The position numbers and the translations under genes are program-made. From Nocardioides sp. zg-DK7169 (GTDB taxonomy: Bacteria; Actinomycetota; Actinomycetes; Propionibacteriales; Nocardioidaceae), in contig NZ_JABJRA010000009.1 in assembly GCF_013155365.1 (NCBI RefSeq), positions 62,001 to 126,000 of the forward strand: a stretch of 64,000 bases of DNA, read 5' to 3'. Within the stretch, counting starts at the first letter, position 1. Every line of letters begins with the position of its first letter. This document shows, in pieces, positions 8,073 through 16,500 of the stretch. The notes beneath the pieces are model-generated. The model searched no databases, had not been told where the DNA came from, and was given only the letters and a program-made list of their open reading frames with translations.

Positions 8073-8947
8073 GCGCCTGGGGCCAGGTGCTCGCGTCCTC
8101 GAGGCCGCTGAGCTGGGTCAACACCGCCTACCCGTTCGCCGCGGCGTACCTGCTCGCCGGCGGGCGCCCCGACGGCGCCGCCGAGTGGGCGGTGCTGGTG
8201 CTGGGCACGCTGTACTTCCTGGTGCCGTACAACCTGCTGATGTACGGCCTCAACGACGTCTTCGACTACGAGTCCGACATCCGCAACCCCCGCAAGGGCG
8301 GGGTGGAGGGCGTCGTCCTGGACCGCGGGGTGCACCGGCGCACCATCTGGGCGGCGGCGCTGAGCAACGTGCCGTTCGTGGCCGCGCTGGTCGCGCTCGG
8401 CGACGTGGCGTCCACCGCGGTGCTGGCGGTGAGCGTGTTCGCGGTGGTGGCCTACTCCGCGCCCGGGCTGCGGTTCAAGGAGCGCCCGTTCCTGGACTCG
8501 ATCACCTCGAGCACCCACTTCGTCTCCCCCGCCGTCCTCGGCCTGGCGATGAGCGGGGCCGGGCTCGACGCGACCGCGCTCGCGGCGCTGGCCGGGTTCT
8601 TCCTGTGGGGCATGGGCTCGCACGCCTTCGGCGCGGTGCAGGACATCGAGGCCGACCGGGCCGGCGGGATCGGCTCGGTCGGCACCGTCATGGGCGCCTC
8701 GACGACGACCTGGTTCGCACTGGGCTGCTACGTCGTGGCGGGGCTGCTGCTGCTCAGCCTGCCCTGGCCGGGCTCGCTCTCGGCGCTGCTGGTGCTGCCC
8801 TACGTCGCCAACGTGGCGCCGTACGTCCGCCTCACCGACGCGGAGTGCGGGCGCGCGAACGCGGGCTGGCGCCGCTTCCTGTGGCTGAACTTCCTGACCG
8901 GGTTCCTGATCACGCAGCTCTTCTTGTGGATGACGATCGGCTGGTAG
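8069..8947 (+). CDS. crtEb: UbiA-type prenyltransferase, lycopene elongase
   Basis: Membrane prenyltransferase that adds C5 units to the ends of lycopene to make C45/C50 carotenoids such as flavuxanthin. 292 residues with about eight or nine helices. Both Asp-rich motifs are present: NDVFDYESD (about residues 63-71) and DIEADRAGGIGSVGT (about 192-206). GTG at 8069 overlaps the cyclase stop (GTGA). The assignment as lycopene elongase rather than a quinone prenyltransferase rests on its place at the end of the carotenoid operon and the Y-x-x-N-D-V-F-D-Y motif. Its 3' end overlaps the convergent glycosyltransferase by 38 bp. Confidence 0.85.
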   Translation: MSAWGQVLASSRPLSWVNTAYPFAAAYLLAGGRPDGAAEWAVLVLGTLYFLVPYNLLMYGLNDVFDYESDIRNPRKGGVEGVVLDRGVHRRTIWAAALSNVPFVAALVALGDVASTAVLAVSVFAVVAYSAPGLRFKERPFLDSITSSTHFVSPAVLGLAMSGAGLDATALAALAGFFLWGMGSHAFGAVQDIEADRAGGIGSVGTVMGASTTTWFALGCYVVAGLLLLSLPWPGSLSALLVLPYVANVAPYVRLTDAECGRANAGWRRFLWLNFLTGFLITQLFLWMTIGW

Positions 8948-9704
8948 CCCGCCCCCGGGCGAACCGGTCGCGCCAGCGCAGCCACGGCGGCTGGTCGGCC
9001 CAGTTGAGCCGCAGCGTGCGGACGGCGCGGTCCAGGCGCCGGCGCAGCTGGGGCAGGCCGTGCAGCGAGCGCGCGGAGACCTCGACGTCGAGGCCGGGGT
9101 CGAGGCGGATCCGGGCGTGCGGGCCGAGCACGAAGGCGAGGTCGAGGTCGTCGTGCACCTCGGCGTCGTCGCGGTGCACCTGCTCGCGCACCCGCTCCCA
9201 CGACGAGCGGCGCAGCGCCATGCTGGAGCCCCACAGCGCGGTGTGCCCGAGCGCGAGGTGGCACAGCGCGTAGTAGGACCCGAGGTAGACCAGCGCGACC
9301 GGACGCCCGAGCAGCGGCGGGAGGTCGTGGAACCGGCCGGTCCCGGTCGCCGCGTCCAGACGGGGGTCGGCCATCCGGCGCCCGACCCTCGACACCCAGG
9401 CCGGCCCGGGCCGCGAGTCGGCGTCCAGCCGGGCGATGACCTGGCCGCGCGCCGCGTCATAGCCGGCGGCGGCCGCCTGCGGGATGCCCGGCGACGCCTC
9501 GTGGACCACCCGCGCCCCGTGGCGGCGGGCCACCTCGGCGGTGTCGTCGGTCGAGGCGTTGTCGACCACGACGACCTCGTACGGCGCCACGCTCTGGCGC
9601 GCCAGCAGCACCAGGCAGCGCTCGAGGGCCACGGCGTCGTCGCGCGCGGGGACCACCACCGAGACGCTCGGGTGGTGCGGGTGCCGCGCGGAGGGTCCTC
9701 TCAT
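8910..9704 (-). CDS. Family 2 glycosyltransferase
   Basis: 264 residues. SVSVVVPARDDAVALERCL begins the GT-A nucleotide-sugar fold, VVVDNASTDDTAEVARRHGA is the second signature, and ARLDADSRPGPAW carries the DxD-type metal motif (about residues 95-97). The C-terminal third contains a hydrophobic stretch (PVALVYLGSYYALCHLALGH) that may associate with the membrane. ATG at 9704 overlaps the stop of the membrane-protein gene, so the two form an operon. Being antisense to and overlapping the end of the carotenoid operon, it could glycosylate carotenoids or lipids, but that is only inferred from proximity. Confidence 0.8.
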   Translation of the reverse strand: MRGPSARHPHHPSVSVVVPARDDAVALERCLVLLARQSVAPYEVVVVDNASTDDTAEVARRHGARVVHEASPGIPQAAAAGYDAARGQVIARLDADSRPGPAWVSRVGRRMADPRLDAATGTGRFHDLPPLLGRPVALVYLGSYYALCHLALGHTALWGSSMALRRSSWERVREQVHRDDAEVHDDLDLAFVLGPHARIRLDPGLDVEVSARSLHGLPQLRRRLDRAVRTLRLNWADQPPWLRWRDRFARGRATSRSSSTRRAA

Positions 9705-10294
9705 CGAGCAGGTCCCGCTCGCCGCGCCCCGGGTTGGCGCAGGAGCGCATCGCTCAGCAGGAGCGCCCCGGCGATCGCCGCGCCCACCATCCCGGAGACC
9801 AGGTCGCCGAGGGTGTCCTCGTAGCCCACCTGGATCCGGTCGTCGACGAGGGCGTGGCCGGCCCACTCCAGCACCTCCCAGACCAGCGCGAGGACGGTGC
9901 CGGCCCCCGTGGCCACCACCACCCGACCGGGCCACGGGACGGTCGCGGGCAGCCACCGGACCCGCACCGTCACGACGTACGCGACGACGGCGATCAGGCC
10001 GGTCGCCGCGGCGTGGACGACGGTGTCGAGCCAGGCGAAGCGCAGGTAGAGGTCGAGGACCGCGGCCCACGCGCCGGCCAGCAGCACCGAGCAGTAGGTG
10101 ACGTCGAGTGACGGCGGAGCGCCCAGCGCGCGCGGGATCATCGTCCCGCCCAGCACCAGCAGGAACAGCGCAAAGCCCACGAACCCCCACCCGCTCGCGC
10201 CCACCGCCACGCTCGCCAGCGCGACCGCGCGCAGCAGGTCGCCCACCACCCAGCGTGGCGCGGACACAGCGTCGGGCTCTGCAGTCGTCGTCAC
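9701..10294 (-). CDS. Integral membrane protein, YjdF/DUF2238-like
   Basis: 197 residues with about five or six hydrophobic segments. Conserved-looking polar residues sit in or near helices: FAWLDTVVHAAATGL, LVWEVLEWAGHALV and QVGYEDTLGDLVSGMVGA. The W-E-x-x-E-W and Y-x-D-T-x-x-D-L pattern resembles the DUF2238/YjdF membrane family of unknown function. It is the first gene of a two-gene operon with the glycosyltransferase. Function unknown; no signal for transport substrate or enzyme class. Confidence 0.65.
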   Translation of the reverse strand: MTTTAEPDAVSAPRWVVGDLLRAVALASVAVGASGWGFVGFALFLLVLGGTMIPRALGAPPSLDVTYCSVLLAGAWAAVLDLYLRFAWLDTVVHAAATGLIAVVAYVVTVRVRWLPATVPWPGRVVVATGAGTVLALVWEVLEWAGHALVDDRIQVGYEDTLGDLVSGMVGAAIAGALLLSDALLRQPGARRAGPAR

Positions 10295-10373
10295 CGCGCC
10301 ACGGTACCCACGCCCCGGGGCGCCGAGCCCACCCGCGAGGCTCGGTTGGCGGCCCGTTGGTCGAGCGCAGCCC

Positions 10374-10740
10374 GTCGGTCGAGGTTGTCGAGCCCGCGGG
10401 CCGGGGGTGCGGCGCCCGCGGCGATCGGCAGCCCGCCGGCGTCAACCCCGTGGCCGGCGGCGCCCCTGTTGGTCGAGGTCGTCGAGACCATGGCCGGAGA
10501 GGGCTCCCCGACCGCTCGCCGGCGCTCGCTGCTCGACCGACGGTGCTGGCCCTGGGCGCTCGCGGCTCGACCATCAGTGCGCTGCTCGACCAGCGGATGG
10601 CGGACCATCGTCCGGGCTCAGCCGGTTGGTCGAGCTCGTCGAGACCGTGGCCAGAGGTACCGCGCCCGCGGCGGTCGGCAGCCCGCCGGTGTCAGCCCCA
10701 TGGCGGGGCGGCGCCCCCCTTGCTCAAGCCTGTGGAGACC
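10374..10740. repeat. Two 116-bp direct repeats with TTGGTCGAG-type boxes
   Basis: This fills most of the 494-bp gap between the membrane-protein gene and the HNH gene. Unit 1 spans 10374-10489 and unit 2 spans 10625-10740. Both are 116 bp and about 80 percent alike by hand alignment. Each begins and ends with a box of the form GGTCGAG-NNN-GTCGAGACC (or a decayed version) and shares the core GCCCGCGGCG-R-TCGGCAGCC. The 135 bp between them contains three inverted box fragments (GCTCGACC near 10531, 10564 and 10582). These resemble the short interspersed repeats common in Nocardioidaceae. No credible protein is encoded here. Confidence 0.75.
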
Positions 10741-10754
10741 GTATGGAGAACCCC

Positions 10755-10783
10755 TTACTCTCGAACGTGCGTTCGAGTAGAAT
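10755..10783 (+). promoter_or_regulatory. LexA-type SOS box inside the HNH gene promoter
   Basis: TCGAACGTGCGTTCGA at 10761-10776 is a full match to the actinobacterial SOS box TCGAAC-N4-GTTCGA; the palindrome extends to 10760-10777 with 8-bp arms. TTACTC (10755-10760) and TAGAAT (10778-10783) flank it as plausible -35 and -10 hexamers with a spacing of exactly 17 bp, so LexA bound here would block RNA polymerase. The predicted transcript would start at or next to the ATG at 10789, giving a leaderless mRNA. Confidence 0.85.
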
Positions 10784-10788
10784 GAGGC

Positions 10789-12099
10789 ATGGCCGACCCC
10801 GAGCTCCCCGACTGCGACACCCCAGCCGCCGTGCTGGCCTTCGCACAGCGCCGACGGGCTGCCGCCCAGCGCGCGGAGGTCGACGTCCTGGAGGCCGCCC
10901 TGGTGTGGGCGGCGATGCACCCGGAGGAGACGGTCGCCGACTCGACGCCCACGACCGGACTGGTGTTCGGTGAGCTGGCCGTCCCGCTTGCCGGCGAGGG
11001 CACGCCGCTGGTCGCGGAGTTCGCCCCGATGGAGTTCGGTGCCGCGCTCGGCATGTCCACCGATGCCGCCCGAGGCCTCGTCGGTGACGCCCTCGAGCTG
11101 GCCCACCGGCTGCCGCGGATCTGGAAGCGCATCCGCGCCGGCGAGGTCCCGGTGTGGAAGGGCCGCCGGATCGCGCAGCTGACCAGCACACTCCCCCTCG
11201 ACGGCGCCGAGTTCGTCGACCGTCAGCTCGCCGCAGTCGTCGGGAAGATCAGTTGGGCCGGGATCGGGCGCCTCGTCGACCGGGCACGGGTCATGTTCGA
11301 CCCCGAAGGCGCCGAGAAGGACCGCCGGGAGGCTGCGGACGGCCGACGCTTCGACGTGCACACCCGCGAGGCGACCCACGACGGGACCGCGCACATCGAG
11401 GGTGTAGTCGACCTCGCTGATGCGATCGATCTGGACACCGCAATCCGCCGGGGTGCCGAGGAACTGGCCGCGCTCGGGTCCACCGAGTCGTTGGACGTGC
11501 GCCGCTCGATGGCGGCTGGTGAGCTGGCCCGGCGCCAGCTGGCCTTCGACCTCCGTGCCGAGGCAGGCAGCGCTGGTGAAGGCGCCGCCTCGGTCGTGAG
11601 GCCGCGCCAGGTCGTCATCCACGTCCACCTCTCCGACGCTGCGATCAGTCGTGAGGAGGCCGGCTTCGCGCACGTCGAGGAGACCCGGTCGGTCGTGTCG
11701 ACCAAGCAGGTCCGTGACTGGTGCAGCAGTGACGCCCACGTGACCATCAAGCCGGTCATCGACCTCGAGGCCCACCACCACAGCGACGCCTACGCTGCGC
11801 CCGACCGACTGGCCGAGCAGACCAAGCTCGCCCAACCGGTGTGCGCGTTCCCGTGGTGCGAGAGGCCGGCCCGCAGGTGCGACACCGACCATGTCACCGC
11901 ACACGGTGAAGGCGGCCCGACGTGCTCATGCAATCTCGCGCCGTTGTGCCGGCGCCATCACCGGGCCAAGACCCACACGGCGTGGACCTACGACAAGACC
12001 GACGCCGCGACGTACCTCTGGCGATCACCGCACGGTCTTCACCTCCTGAAGGACCGCGCCGCCACCCGCCTCGTCACCGCGCGCCCGCCGGACGAGTAG
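10789..12099 (+). CDS. DUF222 / HNH endonuclease, 13E12 repeat family
   Basis: 436 residues. The first 320 or so form the DUF222 domain typical of the 13E12 family. The C-terminus carries an HNH nuclease motif: paired Cys in CAFPWCERPARRCDTDH (from about residue 351, His about 367), then CNLAPLCRRHHRAKT with the Asn and final His pair. These proteins are multicopy in mycobacteria and Nocardioidaceae, and several mycobacterial members are known to be DNA-damage inducible. The upstream SOS box says the same here. ATG at 10789 is chosen from the promoter geometry; there is little room for a ribosome binding site. The biological role of the family remains unclear; it may be a mobile or selfish nuclease. 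Confidence 0.88.
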   Translation: MADPELPDCDTPAAVLAFAQRRRAAAQRAEVDVLEAALVWAAMHPEETVADSTPTTGLVFGELAVPLAGEGTPLVAEFAPMEFGAALGMSTDAARGLVGDALELAHRLPRIWKRIRAGEVPVWKGRRIAQLTSTLPLDGAEFVDRQLAAVVGKISWAGIGRLVDRARVMFDPEGAEKDRREAADGRRFDVHTREATHDGTAHIEGVVDLADAIDLDTAIRRGAEELAALGSTESLDVRRSMAAGELARRQLAFDLRAEAGSAGEGAASVVRPRQVVIHVHLSDAAISREEAGFAHVEETRSVVSTKQVRDWCSSDAHVTIKPVIDLEAHHHSDAYAAPDRLAEQTKLAQPVCAFPWCERPARRCDTDHVTAHGEGGPTCSCNLAPLCRRHHRAKTHTAWTYDKTDAATYLWRSPHGLHLLKDRAATRLVTARPPDE

Positions 12100-12195
12100 A
12101 TCCACCGCCCCGGACCCCACCAGCAACCCAGCCGGCGGGGCCACACCCCTGCGTGGGCCTCGGCGAGCTCGACCCAGCCACCAGCGGACCAACGC

Positions 12196-12864
12196 TCAGT
12201 GGCCGCGGGTGTGGGCGCGGACGGTGTCGCGCAGCGCCTGCTCGGGGTCGACCCCGGCGGCGTGGGCCTCCGCGACCAGGGCGAGGAGGCGCTCGCCGAG
12301 GTCCGGCGACCCCGCGTCGGTCGCGACCGGACGGCCGGCCCGGGCGAGGCGGTCGAGAGCCTTGTCGGCGTACAGCAGCGCCGGAAGGGTGGGGGCGATG
12401 CCGTCGAGGGCGGAGGTGCGGGCGCTCTTCTCCTCCGCCTTGATCGCCTCCCACGCCTCGTTGACGGCGGCGGCGTCCTGCGGGGGCGCGGCCCCGGGTG
12501 CCTGCCCGGGCGGCGGGAAGACGTGCGGGTTGCGGCGGACCATCTTCGCGGTGATGCCGCGGGCGACGTCGTCGAGGTCGAACGCGCCGGACTCCTCGGC
12601 GACCACGGCGTGGAAGTACACCTGGAGCAGCAGGTCGCCGAGCTCCTCGCGCAGGTGGGCGGCGTCCCCGGTGTCGATCGCCTCGAGGGTCTCGTGGGTC
12701 TCCTCGAGCAGGTAGCGCGCCAGCGAGCGGTGCGTCTGCTCGGCCTTCCACGGGCACTCCGCGCGCAGGCGGCGCATCACCGCCAGCAGCTCGAGCAGCG
12801 GCTCGCCGGAGGTGGCGGCGCGGTCCGGGTCGTCCGGGCGGTCGGGGCGGTCGGGCTCGGGCAC
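12196..12864 (-). CDS. mazG: MazG-family nucleoside triphosphate pyrophosphohydrolase
   Basis: Hydrolyses NTPs/dNTPs to monophosphates and pyrophosphate, a house-cleaning role. About 222 residues. The all-alpha MazG core includes LRAECPWKAEQTHRSLARYL, LLEETHETLEAID and HLREELGDLLLQVYFHAV, which together provide the E-E-x-x-E and E-x-x-D metal ligands. The C-terminal half is a shorter helical region, as in single-domain MazG forms. GTG at 12864 is chosen: it lies 13 bp after the lipoprotein stop, and longer versions would overlap that gene out of frame. Downstream of mfd and a lipoprotein, the arrangement resembles the mfd-mazG neighbourhood of mycobacteria. Confidence 0.88.
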   Translation of the reverse strand: MPEPDRPDRPDDPDRAATSGEPLLELLAVMRRLRAECPWKAEQTHRSLARYLLEETHETLEAIDTGDAAHLREELGDLLLQVYFHAVVAEESGAFDLDDVARGITAKMVRRNPHVFPPPGQAPGAAPPQDAAAVNEAWEAIKAEEKSARTSALDGIAPTLPALLYADKALDRLARAGRPVATDAGSPDLGERLLALVAEAHAAGVDPEQALRDTVRAHTRGH

Positions 12865-12877
12865 GGGTACGACGTGC

Positions 12878-13591
12878 TCAGGCGCCGCAGCGCTGGTTGG
12901 CGGGCAGACCGGCGGTGACCTCGGCCGCCTCGGCCTGGGAGGCGGGGGCCGCGGCCATCCGGGCCCAGTCGGAGACCGGGACCGACAGGTCCTCGCGCCC
13001 GCCCGCGACGCCACCCTCGCCGATCACGAGGCTGTCGAAGAGCGGGTTGGACTCCAGCCCGTGGTCCTCGGCCCACTCCGCCCCGAGCTCGTAGCCGCGC
13101 GCACGCGCCTCCTCCTCGGAGGCGCCGGGGCTGAGGTCCCGGGCGCCCCACTCGGTCAGCACGAGGTCGAGGTGGCCGTCGCCGGTGAAGCCCGGCATCG
13201 CCTCCTCGAGCTGCTCGGGGTCGGCGCCCTGGTAGGCGTTGCGGATCGTGTCGATGCCCGCCCGGAGGTCGTCCTCCACGTCGATGCCCTGCTCCGCCGC
13301 GATCTGGTCGGCGGCGATGTTGAGCGCGAGGCCGCGCTGGGCGGCCGAGCGCACGATCCCCATCGGGTACTCGGCCGGAGCAGCCGGCTGGCCGGGCTGG
13401 GTGTTCTGCGCCTGGGCCACCAGCACCGAGCACAGGCTCTCGGTGACGTCCTCGACCTCGCCCATCGACACGACCTCCTCGTCCACGACCGCCGCGGTCC
13501 CCGGCCGGAGGTCGGTGCCGTCCGGCCCGCAGCCGCTCAGCAGCACGAGCGGGACGACGGCGGCGGCGAGGGACACGAGCGGACGGCGCAC
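12878..13591 (-). CDS. Lipoprotein with SurA-like N-terminal domain
   Basis: 237 residues. GTG at 13591 is preceded by TAGGAG and starts a short lipoprotein signal peptide, VRRPLVSLAAAVVPLVLLSGC, with lipobox LLSGC, so Cys21 is the likely lipidated residue. The mature protein begins with a strand (AAVVDEEVVSMGEVEDV) typical of SurA/PrsA-type chaperone domains, followed by helices; no PPIase domain is evident. It probably sits on the outer face of the membrane. The gene starts 8 bp after the mfd stop, so the two are cotranscribed. Chaperone function is an inference from the fold. Confidence 0.75.
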   Translation of the reverse strand: MRRPLVSLAAAVVPLVLLSGCGPDGTDLRPGTAAVVDEEVVSMGEVEDVTESLCSVLVAQAQNTQPGQPAAPAEYPMGIVRSAAQRGLALNIAADQIAAEQGIDVEDDLRAGIDTIRNAYQGADPEQLEEAMPGFTGDGHLDLVLTEWGARDLSPGASEEEARARGYELGAEWAEDHGLESNPLFDSLVIGEGGVAGGREDLSVPVSDWARMAAAPASQAEAAEVTAGLPANQRCGA

Positions 13592-13599
13592 GGGGGCTC

Positions 13600-16500
13600 C
13601 TAGGGCTTCGACTTCTGGTCGCTCTTCGCGACCGCGTGGTCGGGGTCGATGACGGCGTCGATCACATGGCGGGCCCATTCAAGCAGGGCGATCCCGTCGA
13701 TGGGCTTACCTCCGACCGGCGCGGTCTGCGGACGCGGCACCAGGATCGTGTCGACCTGGGGCTTCACGATCGAGCGCGGGTACATGCGGTTCAGGCGCAC
13801 CACCCGCGACTCCGGCAGCGAGACCGGTGCGAAGCGGACGTTCTTGCCGGCGATCGTCACCTCGCCGACGCCCGCCTGCCGGGCCCGGGCGCGGAACCGG
13901 GCGACCAGCAGCAGCGAGATCACCACGATCGGCGGCTCGCCGTAGCGGTCGATGAGCTCCTCGTTGATCGCGTCGACGTCCTCGTCGGTGCGGACCTCCG
14001 CCAGGCGCTTGTACATCTCCAGGCGCAGCCGCTCGCTCGGGATGTAGTCGTGCGGCAGGTGCGCGTCGACCGGCAGCTCGATGCGGACCTCGTTGAGCTC
14101 GGGCTCGGTGTCGCCCTTGAACTCGTTGACCGCCTCGCCGACCAGGCGCACGTAGAGGTCGAAGCCGACGTCCTCGATGTGGCCCGACTGCGCGCCGCCG
14201 AGCAGGTTGCCGGCGCCGCGGATCTCCAGGTCCTTCATCGCGATCGCCATGCCGCCGCCGAGGTCGGAGTGCTGGGCCAGGGTGGCCAGCCGCTCGTGGG
14301 CGGTCTCGGTCAGCGGCTTCTCCCCCGGGTAGAGGAAGTAGGCGTAGGCGCGCTCGCGGGACCGGCCGACGCGACCGCGCAGCTGGTGCAGCTGGGACAG
14401 GCCGAGGGTGTCGGCGCGCTCGATGATCATCGTGTTGGCGTTGGAGACGTCGAGGCCCGACTCGACCAGGGTCGTGCAGACCAGCACGTCGAAGCGCTTC
14501 TCCCAGAAGTCGAGCATGACCTGCTCGAGCTGCTTCTCCCCCATCTGGCCGTGGGCGGTGGCTACCCGTGCCTCGGGGACCAGCTCGCGCAGCCGCGCGG
14601 CGGCCTTCTCGATGGAGTTCACCCGGTTGTGGATGTAGAAGACCTGGCCGTCGCGCAGCAGCTCGCGGCGCAGCGCGGCGACCACCTGACGGTCCTCGTA
14701 GGGCCCGACGTAGGTCAGCACCGGGTGCCGCTCCTCCGGCGGCGTGGCGATGGTGGACATCTCGCGGATGCCGGTGATCGCCATCTCCAGGGTGCGCGGG
14801 ATCGGCGTCGCGGACATCGACAGCACGTCGACGGAGGTGCGCAGCCGCTTCATCTGCTCCTTGTGCTCGACACCGAAGCGCTGCTCCTCGTCGACAATGA
14901 TCAACCCGAGGTCCTTGAACCGGATGTCGGGGTTCAGCAGCCGGTGGGTGCCCACGACGATGTCGACGGTGCCGTCGGCGAGCCCGGCCATGACCTCCTT
15001 GGCCTCCTTGTCGCTCTGGAACCGCGAGAGCGCCTTGAGGTTGACCGGGAAGTTGCTCATCCGCTCGGCGAACGTCGAGAGGTGCTGGGTGACCAGCAGC
15101 GTCGTCGGCACCAGCACGGCGACCTGCTTGCCGTCCTGCACCGCCTTGAACGCCGCGCGCACCGCGATCTCGGTCTTGCCGTAGCCCACGTCGCCGCAGA
15201 TCAGTCGGTCCATCGGGACCGTCTGGCGCATGTCGGCCTTGACCTCCTCGACCGTGCTGAGCTGGTCGGGGGTCTCGGTGAAGGGGAAGGCGTCCTCGAG
15301 CTCGCGCTGCCACGGGGTGTCCGGGCCGAAGGCGTAGCCCTTGGTCGCCTGGCGGGCGGCGTAGAGCTTGATCAGCTCGGCGGCGATCTCGCGCACCGCC
15401 TTGCGGGCGCGGTTCTTGCGCTTGGTCCAGTCCGCACCGCCGAGGCGGTCCAGGCTGGGCTGCTCCCCGCCGACGTAGCGGGTCACCTGGTCCAGCGCGT
15501 CGGCCGGGACGTAGAGCCGGTCCGGCGGGGCGCCGCGCTTGGAGGCGCCGTACTCGAGCACGAGGTACTCGCGCACCGCGCCGCCGGCCTCGCGCTGCTT
15601 CATCTCCACGAAGCGGCCCACGCCGTGCTGCTCGTGGACGACGTAGTCGCCGGTCTTGAGCTCGAGGGGGTCGATCTGCTTGCGCCGGCGCACCGGCATC
15701 TTGCGCATGTCGCGCGTGGAGCTCTTCTGCCCCGACACGTCGTCGCCGGTGAGAAGCACCAGCCGGTTGGTGTCGTCGACGAAGCCGTGCGCCAGCCCGC
15801 CGACGGTGACCGACACCGTCGTCGGCAGCAGCTCCTCGCCGGTCTCGATGCCCTCGAGGTAGCGCGCGGAGACGTCGCGCTCGGTGAGCACCTCCACGGC
15901 TCGCTCGGCCGGACCCGGCCCGGCGTACACGAGCACGGCGCGGTACCCGTCGTCGGTCCAGCGCTGCAGGTCGCGCGTCGCACGCTCGGTGTCGCCGCGG
16001 TAGGCGTCGACCGGGCGCATCGGCAGCCCGCGGCTCGGCACGCCGGCGTCCTCCGCGGAGGACCCGACCGGCGCGGCCTGCTGGTCGTCGAGGCCGAACG
16101 GGCTCAGCGTCCACCAGGGCAGCCCGAGGTCGAGGGCGTGGTCGCGCACGTCGCCCACCGAGCGGTACGACGCGGCGCCGAGGTCGATCGGGGCGGTGCC
16201 GCCGCTCGCGGCCGCGGCCCAGCTGGCGCCGAGGAACTCCTCGCTGGTGGCGACCAGGTCCTGGGCGCGGGTGCGGACCCGCTCGGGGTCGAGGACCAGC
16301 ACGTGGGTGCGCTCGGGGAGCAGGTCGACCAGCAGCTCCATCTCGTCGACCAGCACCGGGGCGAGCGACTCCATCCCGTCCACGGCGATGCCGGCGGCGA
16401 TCTTGTCGGTGAGCTCGAGCAGCTGCGGGTGGCTGCGCCCCAGCTCGGCGGCGCGGGCGCGGACCTCCTCGGTCAGCAGCAGCTCGCGGCACGGCGGCGC

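Noticed and set aside
10374..10740. CRISPR array
   Set aside because: Only two copies of a 116-bp unit with internal inverted boxes, irregular spacing and no cas genes.
10789..12099. Insertion sequence transposase or group II intron protein
   Set aside because: The DUF222 plus HNH layout fits the 13E12 family; no terminal inverted repeats or DDE/reverse transcriptase motifs.
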